From contig MEHQ01002869.1 of the NCBI GenBank assembly GCA_008828725.1, positions 124,001 to 188,000 on the forward strand: a DNA stretch of 64,000 nt. Direction: 5' to 3'. Below are positions 7,801 to 17,900 of this stretch, piece after piece. A program made the position numbers and the translations under genes. The notes beneath the pieces are model-generated. The model had not been told where the DNA came from and ran no database searches. It was given only the letters and a program-made list of their open reading frames with translations. The first letter of the stretch is position 1; every line of letters starts with the position of its first letter. The DNA comes from Saccharina japonica. Its lineage: Eukaryota > Sar > Phaeophyceae > Laminariales > Laminariaceae.

Positions 7801-10654
7801 AGAGAGGCACCGCCGTCAATACTCCTTAACAGAGAGCACATGCCGTAGCTTACCAAGCACTTGGGCGCGTACAATACGCCATATATTATATATAATTAAC
7901 AGAAGAAACGTTGTGCATACTCGGGGGGGAGACGAGCGGGAGGGGAAAATAGGGAGGGAGGGGTGACGACACATCAGGCAGTTAGTTGGAGTGCTTCAGT
8001 ATGACGGGGAATAGCGATGGGGGGAGAGGGGGGGTAAACTACATTTGTTGCTTGTTTAGTCATTTAACATTGACTCCCGCATCCCTTTCGAGACGGAGCA
8101 CCGTTCCTACTCCCAACATACACCTCCAACAGTTGGAGGTTGGGGGGGGGGGTTCACAAGAATTGTGTGTGCCAAATGTACGGGGGGGGAGGGGGGCACA
8201 TGATAGGTTGTTGGGTGTTAAATACGCGGAGCGGGTGGGTTACATGCGTAGTAAATTCGCGGCGTGGCCATCGCTGGGGCAAACAGGGAAACACAGGCAG
8301 CAGTCGAGGGGAGGAAAAAGGTGGGTGGTTACGTTGCGTGCTTCAGGGCCGGGGTCACCACGTACTACTACGACTGTAGACCGCAGAGCCTTTTGATAGG
8401 GTACTGCTGGGGGCTTGTGGATCAATGCGGCAGCAGTATATATGTGCAATACAACCGGCCGTGGATCAGGGGCTGCCTCTGTTGTCTGCTGTTGAAGGCA
8501 CCATTCCTTGAAGACGTCATAATAGCTCCTCAAAATGCACCTGTGACAGCGTTACAATTAAGACTCTTTCATGCTCGGAGCACATGTTCAGCTCCTCCTA
8601 AATTACTGACCTACTACAAGCAGTACAGGACACCTCATAAGAGAGGAAATATGGTCCAGGCTGGATTTCTTATTTGTGAGAGGATGTTTTCTACGCTTAA
8701 GTTAAAAAAACAACTCCCGAATTTCTTTTTTTTCTTCCAAATCTCAGCCTGGCTTTCTTGTTAGCCTGTTTCTTATCAGGTGTCCTATACTCGTACGTAC
8801 TGTATTGTTGTTATCACATTAACTCATGTCCAAAATAGTGTGTCTGTGGTCACAGGACAGGCTCCAAAAAACTACGTGAATAACGCTGTACCAGTATTGA
8901 TACTGCGAGTACTGCCACTACTAACAGCTGTATATAGGAGTAGCAGTAGGTGAGAGGGAGGGCATGATGGCTCTCTTCGTGCGGTGGGGCAGTCCTGACT
9001 ACCAGTACTATTACTGCTCAAAGATGTCATTAATAAGAGACATGTCAAGCAAGGCAAAACATGCACTGTCAAGGGTGTACGTAGGGCAGACGTGTTTCAA
9101 ACTAAAACCTAGTAGTTTGGTGTCAGTCACGGCATGTCAAGGCAAACTTGCTGTCTGTCAAGGGTTGAAAGTCCTGTCTCCCGACATCTTTGGTACTGCT
9201 CTGTGCTATATACAAACTTGCACTGCTTCTACTGCTAAGTGCCGTGTCTTTACGACAGGTACTACGTGGCTCATTCGAGTTGCTGTGCTGTTGCGTATTA
9301 ATGGTAGACTCGTATCGCTTATCACTACTGTTGCTGCTATTACGCTAGCAGCAGAGCAGCAAAAGGTCGGCGATAAGAGAGAAGGTGTGGTTAGAAGTTA
9401 TAGATCAGATCGTGCGTCATAGTGATACAGCACCACCGCCGTATCTATAGTAGTAGGCTATCCCTCCCGACCAACACTACGTACTATCACGCAGTAAGGA
9501 AGCCAGGCGCAACCGCCGCCGCTACGCCGCCTTATTCACCCGGGGGACCAAATTTTGTCGACGACCAACAACAGCAGTTATTGCACTGCTGCTATTGCAA
9601 GGCTGGTGTGCTGAGTGACACATGGTGACGGATAGAGCTCAGATTGGCGCATAGGCTCTACGCGTAAAGCTCTGTGCATCTGTGCATCAGGCTGAGTGAG
9701 ATACGGAGCATTGACATGTTGAGACTCGCGAAATCGACGCCGCAAGATGCGCCCCCTTGCGTAGCATCCACATTTAGTCCAGTCGTGGCAAGAACATGAC
9801 CGACCGTCACAGAAACCAGAGTTCAATGGTATACCATGGTAGGCACTAAACATGTGCAAACGTGCAAACGCACCCACGCATCAGTCACTCTTGTGCCATA
9901 ACTGGTAGGGTGCTCTGTGACATTACGACGCAAAGCTACAAACAGCAGCAGCAGGAGGACGAGTATGTTCGTACCTCGCAGTTGTTCGTCGTAAAAACAC
10001 AGTAAATCAGAGTGTGCGAGTTTTCTGTTTTCTACACCCAGTCAGTGTCAACGTTGCATGTTGTCATGTTTTCATGTTTTTCAGCTCTTGAGTGCCTTCA
10101 TAGACGAGTAGAGCGCGAAGACGCTGGTGAGTAGTGCACACAACCCAGAGAGATCCTGTGCCTGCGTCTCTGGCCATTGCAAGAAGTGGCAGCAGCGGTG
10201 CGCAACGGGTACTACTGCTGCTGTGTACGCACCGTGGCGTCGAGCTTGACCAACGCAAACGTACGTGAGAGTCTGCTCTGCCGCTCTTTTTCTGTGCTGG
10301 CTCAGCAGTATCAGCGTCAGTCAGAAAAAACCCAGACCAACGCGGGGATAATTCTGCCTAGCGACCACAAAACCGCAGCAGCTACAGCGCATCCCTTGCC
10401 TTGCTCGTACATCCATTGGCAGGCTGCAGTGGGATAATATGGTACCAGGTGCCTACGATAGCTGTACTGCTGTCTGCTGTACGTTGCTCCCCAGTTCTAT
10501 CGATCATATTTACCGCTCACACCTGAGATGTAGGCTGGGTCGTCGCCGCTCTCGCCGCGAGGCCACGGGGGAACGACGCAGGAGGCTGAACGACGAAACC
10601 GCTTACGGTTGCCGCCAGGCACATCATCAACATCGCGCAAACGTAGTTCATCAT
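4636..10654 (-). CDS. Plastid-targeted rubredoxin-like protein with C-terminal membrane anchor (3 exons)
   Basis: Joined from exons 10654-10523, 7361-7293 and 4806-4636, all phase 0, giving 123 residues. Residues 1-19 form a hydrophobic signal peptide rich in Met, Leu and Ala. A Phe at 20 begins FVVQPPASFPRG, the Phe-led transit motif of heterokont plastid proteins. The rubredoxin knuckles follow: CADCGYIYD (exon 2) and CPQC (exon 3), so four Cys could bind one iron. A basic stretch, RRRFAKKVGD, leads to a single hydrophobic helix near the C-terminus (PILLFSFIGLAGTVAFGFWF) ending in AQQ-stop. Related rubredoxin-family proteins of algae and plants are plastid membrane proteins linked to photosystem assembly or redox; that role is inferred here. 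The loop between the knuckles is short compared with classical bacterial rubredoxin. An undetected small exon between exons 1 and 2 cannot be excluded. Introns are 3.2 and 2.5 kb; the second holds a LINE fragment. Divergent from the zinc-cluster gene at 11808. Confidence 0.8.
4978..5995 (-). mobile_element. 5'-truncated LINE fragment with decayed ORF2 C-terminus
   Basis: On the minus strand, broken frames give VPKLEYAGEVWEGNAKLV (near 5960-5900), DLDLPGRRKRYTSSREEE with CPCGKA (near 5390-5310), ECEMSKEERDVL (near 5280) and AILGDRWWP (near 5180-5160). These are the end of a non-LTR retrotransposon polyprotein including its CxC zinc knuckle. Several frameshifts show it is dead. Its 3' end reads ATGAGTAC followed by a C-rich run (plus strand G-run at 4960-4977). 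It lies within intron 2 of the rubredoxin-like gene. Confidence 0.8.
6661..6833. mobile_element. Family B miniature element interrupted by a family A element at its TTAA
   Basis: TTAA(6657-6660) then CCCC, then a complete family A element 6669-6757 flanked by TTAA (6665-6668 and 6758-6761), then GAACCGGTCC … GAATGGG and TTAA (6834-6837). Family B normally reads CCCCTTAAGAAC at this point, so the family A copy used that internal TTAA and duplicated it. This is piggyBac-like target choice. Confidence 0.88.
6878..6901 (-). repeat. Interstitial telomere-like repeat
   Basis: CCCAACCCTAACCCTAACCC and a further CAACCCTAG, TTAGGG-type on the minus strand, inside element F. Others: 45895-45917, 59196-59227, and single units near 15630, 22757 and 56803. 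Confidence 0.85.
7293..7361 (-). CDS. Rubredoxin-like gene exon 2: first Cys knuckle
   Basis: 23 codons reading WVCADCGYIYD, then an acidic linker ending FLEEQ. CxxCGYxYD is the first iron-binding knuckle of rubredoxins. The donor is GAGCAG|gtgcgt. The acceptor is chosen at ggggag|TGG because it keeps phase 0. A second AG five bases upstream would start at 7366 and change the phase. The pyrimidine tract before it is weak. An in-frame TGA lies only about 20 bases upstream, so the exon cannot extend much further. Confidence 0.8.
7367..7724. other. Intron 1 of the rubredoxin-like gene, near end
   Basis: Unremarkable intron sequence with purine-rich patches (7600-7660). No gene, no clear repeat. 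Confidence 0.4.
7725..8140 (-). mobile_element. Two decayed LINE 3' ends
   Basis: Minus-strand copies of the 3' end signature: 7725-7890 (strongly diverged, TTGTCGCTTGCCTTTAAG) and 8034-8137 (ACATTTGTTGCTTG, then CATCCCTTTCGAGACGGAGC). Both face G-rich runs on the plus strand, equal to the C-tail of the LINE. Confidence 0.7.
8141..9030. other. Intron sequence with a long imperfect inverted repeat
   Basis: No gene. AGGACACCTCATAAGA near 8630 pairs with TCTTATCAGGTGTCCT near 8775, and flanking CAGTAC/GTACTG also pair, giving a hairpin-like element at about 8622-8805. A 166-codon frame across it starts at GTG and is rejected. Confidence 0.45.
9036..9200 (+). repeat. Dispersed repeat family G, copy 1
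   Basis: Signature CAAGCAAGGCAAAACATGCA … AAACCTAGTAGTTTGGTGTC … TCAAGGGTTGAAAGTCCTGT. Copies at 57960-58135 (minus) and 60608-60775 (plus). Unrecognised. Internal GTCAAGG repeats hint at short inverted or subterminal structure. Confidence 0.7.
9201..10522. other. Intron 1 of the rubredoxin-like gene, remainder
   Basis: CAG/CTG-rich simple sequence at 9300-9620 and 9930-9965. No gene and no family repeat recognised. Confidence 0.4.
10523..10654 (-). CDS. Rubredoxin-like gene exon 1: bipartite plastid presequence
   Basis: 44 codons starting with two adjacent ATGs (10654 and 10651). The translation begins MMNYVCAMLMMCLAATVSGF. A hydrophobic core is followed by small residues (VSG) and then F, which fits signal-peptidase cleavage before Phe, the rule for heterokont plastid import. 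The rest is rich in Ala, Pro, Arg and Thr and lacks acidic residues, as expected for a transit peptide. The exon ends CAG before the donor gtgtgagc. It is shorter than most ORF cut-offs, so it is easily missed. It is linked to exon 2 by phase, orientation and the plastid-type product; no transcript evidence is available. Confidence 0.7.
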
Positions 10655-11807
10655 GATGTGAGTGGGGGTTGCTTGAAACAGCCGAAAGCGTATAGCAGGG
10701 CTGGTACCGCAGGGTGCGACGGACGACGACGGTGTTGATTTTCCGATTATCTATTTTTCGGCCAGCATTGGACACCTTGAACTGATAATATTCCCGGGGA
10801 AGATAATATTCATCCCCGGGTTGTGGAAACCCTGTTTTTCCTGTTTTCTAAGCTCGTGTTGTGCCAGCTTTAGATGAACGAAGACGACGTCTGGGCACCC
10901 GTGCTGTACCATCGCGCCACCCTTGATCCTTCCTGAGACCCGATACGCCCCCGGAAACATTACGGGGGGAAGACGTGCTGGATTTTGTGCCCAGGGTTCG
11001 CTTGAGATAATCAAAATCGCACGAAGAACGTGTCCTTCCTTCCCTGTTGTTCGACCCTGCTGCTACAACCTCTTGACCCCATCTCGCCGAGGACGAGGAA
11101 AGAGACAAGCTCCGCACGCTGGCGCCTTGATCGAAAGATATATGACCCGCGGGGTGATCGCATAGGTGAGCCGGCTAGGGTAAGGCCTCGAAAGTAGTGT
11201 TAGGGGAGAGATCGGTGCGAGCGTGGACTCTTCTTCTTCCGTGTCGTTCAACGAAAACTTCTGATGGCGCAAGCAAGCGTTCAGCTGGGTAGTTCAGGCA
11301 GCAGCGACCCTCATCGCGCGATGACTCCAACCTTTCCAAAGACCGAGCGACGCTCGATGGTTGGACCCTCGAGGGCCGGCCCGTCGCGTTTCGATCGTGT
11401 CGGCGTGTGTGTGCATGTTTTTCATCAAGAGGGACATGTTTACGGTCGAGGTCTTCTGTCTGGTTCGTCTTTCCCTGTTGGCAATCGTGTTTTGAATTGA
11501 AATGCTCCACCCTCAACTTTTCTGCGAACATGTGAAGCCGTTGCCTCGTCGACGAGGGTATCATAGGATGACAACCCAGAACACGCGGCCCCGTGTACAC
11601 ACGCGGCCCAGCGGCTGGCTACCACCCTCCCCAGATCGATGCGCCTCTCAATACTCTTGCGTCGTCGTCCGCTCCCTCGCCCCCCCCGCTCCTCCACGCA
11701 CCCCCGCTTCTGGACCCAAGTGAAGTTCCTTGTAAGCAAGTTCGTTCCAATTCCATCTGGCGCTGATTGTTGGTTCGAGGGAAAGACCAAGACAGGCCAA
11801 AGAAAAG
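10655..11807. promoter_or_regulatory. Shared intergenic region between divergent genes
   Basis: The 1,153 bases between the start codons of the rubredoxin-like gene (minus) and the zinc-cluster gene (plus). It should hold both promoters and 5' leaders. It is largely free of the transposon-like repeats that fill the rest of the window. At 10783-10820 there is a compact motif pair: GATAATATTC occurs twice, each followed within a few bases by a CCCGGGG or CCCCGGG palindrome. I cannot assign a TATA box or transcription start. Open frames here are most likely leader sequence. Confidence 0.45.
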
Positions 11808-11990
11808 ATGGCTGATTTGGAGCAGCACCTGCAACTACAGCAGCAGCAGCCGCCGCAGCCGCCACCCCAGCTCCTGCCGCAGCAGCCGCAGCCGGCACAG
11901 CAGCAGCCGCAAGTACAGTCGCCCCCGCACCAGGCCCACTGGATACCTTCCTCCGTACGCCGGAATTGTGACTACTGCGTCAAGAAAAAG
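11808..11990 (+). CDS. Zn2Cys6 gene exon 1: start, Gln/Pro tract and first two zinc Cys
   Basis: 61 codons from ATG (context aagATGGCT). A Gln/Pro-rich tract occupies residues 9-40, then RRNCDYCVKKK. Cys54 and Cys57 are the first two ligands. The donor is AAG|gtcagc. The frame runs on a little into the intron, which hides the boundary; it is fixed by the match of exon 2 to the rest of the zinc motif. Confidence 0.85.
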
Positions 11991-14900
11991 GTCAGCCAGG
12001 CAGTCGAGCCAGGGTTCGGTGCGCTTGTCCTGGTCGCCTCTTTCTGCCTTCTATTTTATTTACTGGAGTCGAATGTTTTTTATGCTGTTCGTTTTTGTGT
12101 CTTGTTTCTTGTGTGTTTTTCGCTGATCTTTTTGATTTTTTGTTGTGTTCGTTGTTCCAAGTCCCAAGTCCTGCATAGCACCGCTCTTCATTCTTTTCAT
12201 TCTGATCGTTTCTGCTGATCGTTTTTGTTTTTTTTCTCTTGGTTTCTTCTGCTGATCTTTTTTTCTTTTGGTTTCTGCTTTGATCATCGATCACATCTGT
12301 TTTTTTTTCCCGGCCTACTTCTTCCCCAAGACAAAGTATGGTATCATATGGTATGGTAACCTACAAGCAGTACAATATTATGGTATTTCCTTGTCTGGCA
12401 CACACAGCAGATTTTGTAAGGGGCTGGTCAGGTTTGTTGCCACCCCCTGATGATCCCTTTGTCTGCCGGCGGTTACGTTGTTGCGGTGGTAGCTGTCGTT
12501 GTTGTGCCCGTTTTTTCCATGAAGAAGTGGAGCAGTATGATATTAATAGCTGGCAGTAAAGTAAAGAACGTACCAGGTACCAGGTATCATATAATATGCC
12601 TTGTGTTTTTTGTACGGTAGTAGGTACCACATGCGAGCAGCAGTTGGAAGTTGGAAGAGGATCGCTCGAGATCGACTGAGCTGGCTTGGATCGTTCATCT
12701 TGCGTTTTGTTTATGAATTCTGCTGCTTGCTGTTGTAGTCGTCGTACACAAGAGTAAGTCGTGAATTGTGATGAATACATCGCATTAGCTCGTCGTCATG
12801 CATATTAGGGCAGGTGGTGTTGGTTTTGTTCTTCGTCGTCAATGGCATCCCCACGTCCCCACAACAAAGTGTTACCAGTCACGTCCCCGCAACGAAGTCC
12901 TGCAGCATCAGCAGCATCAGCAGCCGCAGCCGCAGCAGCAGCTGAAGTGCCGACATCTGCAGCACCCTGTTTTCCCTGAGAAAAAGAGAAACAAACTACG
13001 TACGTACGATCACGTCGTTTGAAAAACGTGGCCTGTCTTTTATCCTGCGTTGGTCTTGGTTTGTGTCGTCATCTCAATCAAGCGAACGGAACTACCAGGT
13101 ACCAGTTCGTATATACGACAGGTGTAAAGCATCAGCAGTTCACCGACGGCGGCGCCCAAGGGTGCGTGCGCATTGGACCAAAGCGGTGTTTTTGGGATGT
13201 ACTTCGTACTCCTGTACTACTGTTTCTGCTGTTGTATATATCTATGAATAGGTGTGCTTTCAAAACTGGCAAGGGCAAGGGCGCAACGTCGTCGTGGGTT
13301 TTCGATATGTTTCACGTACGTACTGGAAAAATGCTGGAATGTACTCGTACGACATACCTGGTAATATTTATGTACCAGAGGTATCATATTGGTGCTTGTA
13401 CTGATCTATGATACTCGTACAGTAGGTATACCAGGTACACATAATCGTACAAAAATCTTGTCCTGTTTCTGGTGTTTTCAGACTCTATTTTTCTGGTTTC
13501 GTCGTGGTCGACGAAAAAACGAAAAAATGACGCGTAAAGCATAAGCATAAATAAAGCACGTATCATACCTTGTTGGTACCAGTAAGGCAGCACTGCTGGG
13601 TAGGTACTCCAGCACATTCCACGTTTTTTTTTTTCTCGCGCGCGAAGGCTTCTTTGTTTCTGCAATACACACAGGACACTACATACAGTAGTAGACCAGA
13701 CCTCTCGCTGGACTGACAGATTGTTTCGTAGTTTGTTACTATATACAGGAAGACCTACGGGAAGACCTCTTGCAGTAATGTCGTGGCGGGCGGACGTGCT
13801 GTACTGACCCTGCCGGATGTCTTCGATGAGTAGAAAAACAAGCACGGCAACACAACTAATGTATTTCGTGTTTTGAGTTCGCTCATCTTGACCCTTTTCC
13901 TGCTGCAAAATTTACCACACACTAAATCCAAGTAGTTTTACAGAAAAGCTGGGGTAGAGTATCATGCATACCATTAATAGATTATGCCAGTCTGATCCGG
14001 AATATAAGGACCGTTTGTACATAAACATTTCATTGAAAATGGTCCTTATATTTCGGGTCAGAATGGTATCCTAGTAGAAAGTTAGTACGCACCGGTAGTT
14101 GCTGGGTCCACGATGGGCAAAGACAACCGTGTTTTTTGTCGTTGCCGTAAAGCGCTACCAATCTGTCCCGAAATACAAGCACCGTATGTACATTAATATA
14201 CAATAAAACGGTGTTTATATTTCGGTACATAGTGGTACGTACGAGTACCCGCCCTCTCAAAAGATAAGAAAGGCCCCACGAGAAACTCGGTCTGAAATTT
14301 CTGGGAAATGGTAAATTTGGGACCGGTTCATACATATCGTAATTTAGTGTGAAACACACACCCCCTCATCAAATATTAGCATTATACAAGTACTTAACTA
14401 CCAGCTATATATGTACTCTGTTTATACTGCACGAAATCTAGGCTGGGCCATCAAACATTGGTGCTTTACTTAACCCTTTTAGGACTGCAGTCCCGTTTTG
14501 GGGACAAACCACTCTAATTCTAAGTAATTTGTCCCCAAAGCGGGACTCCAGTCCTATAAGGGTTAACTACCAGCTACTCTGTTTATGCACGAAATCTAGG
14601 CTGCGCCAGTATCCCGGTTTTTTGTTAAAGGGCCGGTACTCTGTACTTTGTAGACTATAAATATTGGTAAATCTGCGATCTGTGATAACTAACTGTAAGT
14701 CTCTACGAGTACATACGTATATCATATGTCGAGCGACATGGCTTACATTTTATATATTGTGAGAGGTGTTTGCCTCAACTGACCGTTTTCTTGCCGAAAG
14801 CAGCGCGTTCTACGACGCACAGAGTGAGATTATGTGTGTTCTTCGGATTAAACCGTTTTTTCTCCTCGTCGACATCCAGCAAACCCAGTGTCCGTGCTCA

Positions 14901-17900
14901 TTTTTTTTTTCTTATTCTTGAGCACTCGCATGATGTCTCATGTCCATTTCCCGCTGAACCCCCCTTCTTCTTTCAACTGCCCGACCTTCCACCCAGTGTC
15001 AAACCCTTGCTCGTCAACACCACGAGTAGATCCCCGTACTATTTAAATAGATGGTCTTCTTCCTTCCTGCCTCAAACCTTCCCAACCTCTGTCTCTCCAG
15101 CTCAACCAACTGCACCGCCATGATAGGTACTTGATAAACCTTTCCCGATCCCCTCTTTCAATCATGCCAACGATTCAGTACCTCTCCACAAACCCCAGAT
15201 TTCCTTCGTTCAATCTTCCACATGCAAGCTCTGTGGTTCACACAACTACAGCACAGAGACAAAACATTACCAGGTATCATGTACCACCCTGTCCCTAAAC
15301 TAAATATAAGCACCTTTTTTCCATGAATATTAAATACAAACGGTGCTTATATTTCGGGACAAATGCATCTTGTTCGATAATGCTTCAAGCAAGGGGAGTC
15401 AGTACTGGACGAAGCATGATAGTAGATCTTCCTAAGGTAGCTATTTAGGCACTCTGATTGGCTACGTAAGGGTATGTTTTACGCGGCTCAATCAACTTGG
15501 AGTCTTTCCCAGCCACAGCATCCCGAGTCACCCTACAGTCTTTCCAAGCTCAGCATCCACGCCGGCCGAGTCAACCTAGACTCTTACCAAGCACAGCATC
15601 CCAGCACTGACCACTAGCATAGGATTCGGGTTAGGGTTTGGATCGGAGGGTCGGCTTCAGGCGCCAAGCACAAAACCCCCGTAAATAATCTACTATCAAG
15701 GTTCGTCCACCCCTCAGGGGAGTAGGCAAATGCATCGTGTTCGATAATGCAGTGAGCAAGGGGAGTAGACACATGCATCGTGCTCGATACGACGAGCACA
15801 TTTTACACACGCCAGCAACCCAGATGCATTGGAGGACTTTGGAAACGAAATGCAGAAACAGAATGGACAGAAAAGGAAAGGAAAAAGAAAAAGAACACGG
15901 AGAGAAGGAACAGGACGGACTGGAAGGAACGGTGCTTCCCCCCCCCCTCTTTGGTTTTGTGGCGAAAAGTAGAAAATGCAACGACGCACCTGGTATGTAT
16001 ATATATATATATATCACACTAACTACTGTATGCAAATACAGCAGCGGTTGTACCTGGTAAACAACAAAACACGAGCACCGCGTGCCATAGTCTATGGAAC
16101 CGCGGGTACATCGCACTACTTCTGATGTCTGTGTAATATATACCACAGGTACTTCACACTTGCTTCTCTGGGACAGACCTGATAATTTGGGTTTAACCCC
16201 TTATAACCCATTCAGAACTGAAAAAAATGTCCCACACTAATTCCAAGTAGTTTGTCCCCATATTCGTGGGACCAGTTCTTAAGGTCCTCGTACGTATTTG
16301 GGGACAAACTCCTTGGAATTGGTGTGGGATAATTTCGTTCAGATCTGGTAAACATAGTACCAGGTACATGCGAACACAGCAATACACGCGAGGCACGAGC
16401 GAGTAAATCACAAACTCGCGGCATCGGCATGGATGGGTGGAGAGACTTTCGGGGAGTGGCTCGGGCCGGTATATTACCCCCCCCTCCGACAAGATTAAGC
16501 CAGGGTCACAGCCACAGCTAGTCACAGCAGCATCAAAGTTTCAACGTTCTCGTTCGATCCACCACATACAAGTTGCTTCTGTGTGCTGTTGCTGTATGTA
16601 TGATACCTTGAGGTACCTCGAAACGCCGTTTATTGATCGGTAGATATATGAGATGGCTAATTTAATAATAATATACAATGTGTAATTTTTATTGTAAAAA
16701 TATTTGCAAAATATGTGTTTTGTTTTGTGGCGAAGTGTGGACGGAGTATGGGGTGTTGTTTGGTTATTTCGTTATTTTTTTCTGGTCAAGACTTGAAAGT
16801 AATTTTATCATAATGCTGTTTTTGTTTTTCTTGTGTTTTTTCGTGCTTGCAGCAGTACCGCCAAGCACAAGTTTAGCTGTGCAGTGTGCAGGAGTATACA
16901 GCCTCGCTCACAATGCCTTATCTTGGGGTGACTTTGTTTTTGCTCATGCACATGCAACAGCATGCATGCTCAGCTCGTATCATATGTACAATAGCCCACG
17001 TTTGTTTTTCAGAAACTTCCATTAAAATTTCGAATTTTGGATTCTACAGCATATGCCACGCTCTGGGCTCTACTAAGTGTAGGTTGGCAAGTTCGAAAGC
17101 ACACAATTTTCTCCTGCTTCCAAGCATTAACTGAAAGCTGCGACGTCACGCTAACAACCTGATACTTGGCGTTACAAGCTGGTTCGGTATTTTTTGGTGA
17201 CTTTTTAGATTTTCGTTTTCACCGTAGTATCGCAGATGGCAGCTTGTTTCTTAAGAGAGCAGCAGATGTTGCAAATTTCTCTTGTATTTATTACCAATCT
17301 GGGCGCTTTGGGCGGAAATCTAAGAACCGTTCTGTATTAATGTTAATGTCTAAAATATCATTATACTTGAGTCCAGAGTAGTACCAGGTATATTCGTATA
17401 GAGTAGTGGTCCCTCTATAGTGCCGGTAGGCACCAGCAACTATATCGGCACTACAGCGGCAACCGGCACCTTTTTTTTTTGTCATCCCATTTATTATCTT
17501 GGCCCTTCTTTTCTCTCTCCCTCTTTTGTCGTAACTCAAATCTGGGGTCACAAAGTAGGCTCTTCTCCCCCCTCCCCACGACGGTACTTGCCTTGCATTT
17601 TTATCGCGAGAAGGTTTCAGCACTTTCTTCCCTCGTCGACTCGCGTCGATTTTTCAGTACTCCGCATAATGCCACACTGGTTAATCCCATCTGAGCCAAG
17701 CGATCCCACCGGTACTATAGCGGCATACCGGCACTATAGAGGGACCCCTACCCCCATCGAAGCATGCCTCCTTACTGTGCAAAGCGCTTTCACCGGCACT
17801 ATAGCGGGCAGCCGGCACTACTCAATCCGCACTATCAAGGAACCGCTTTTACGGGAGACCATAGTAAGTAGGACCAAATATCGTGAGTGAAAATATGTTA

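Noticed and set aside
8264..8764. A 166-codon plus-strand frame.
   Set aside because: It starts at GTG, crosses an inverted-repeat element, ends in a poly-Phe run and shows no domain.
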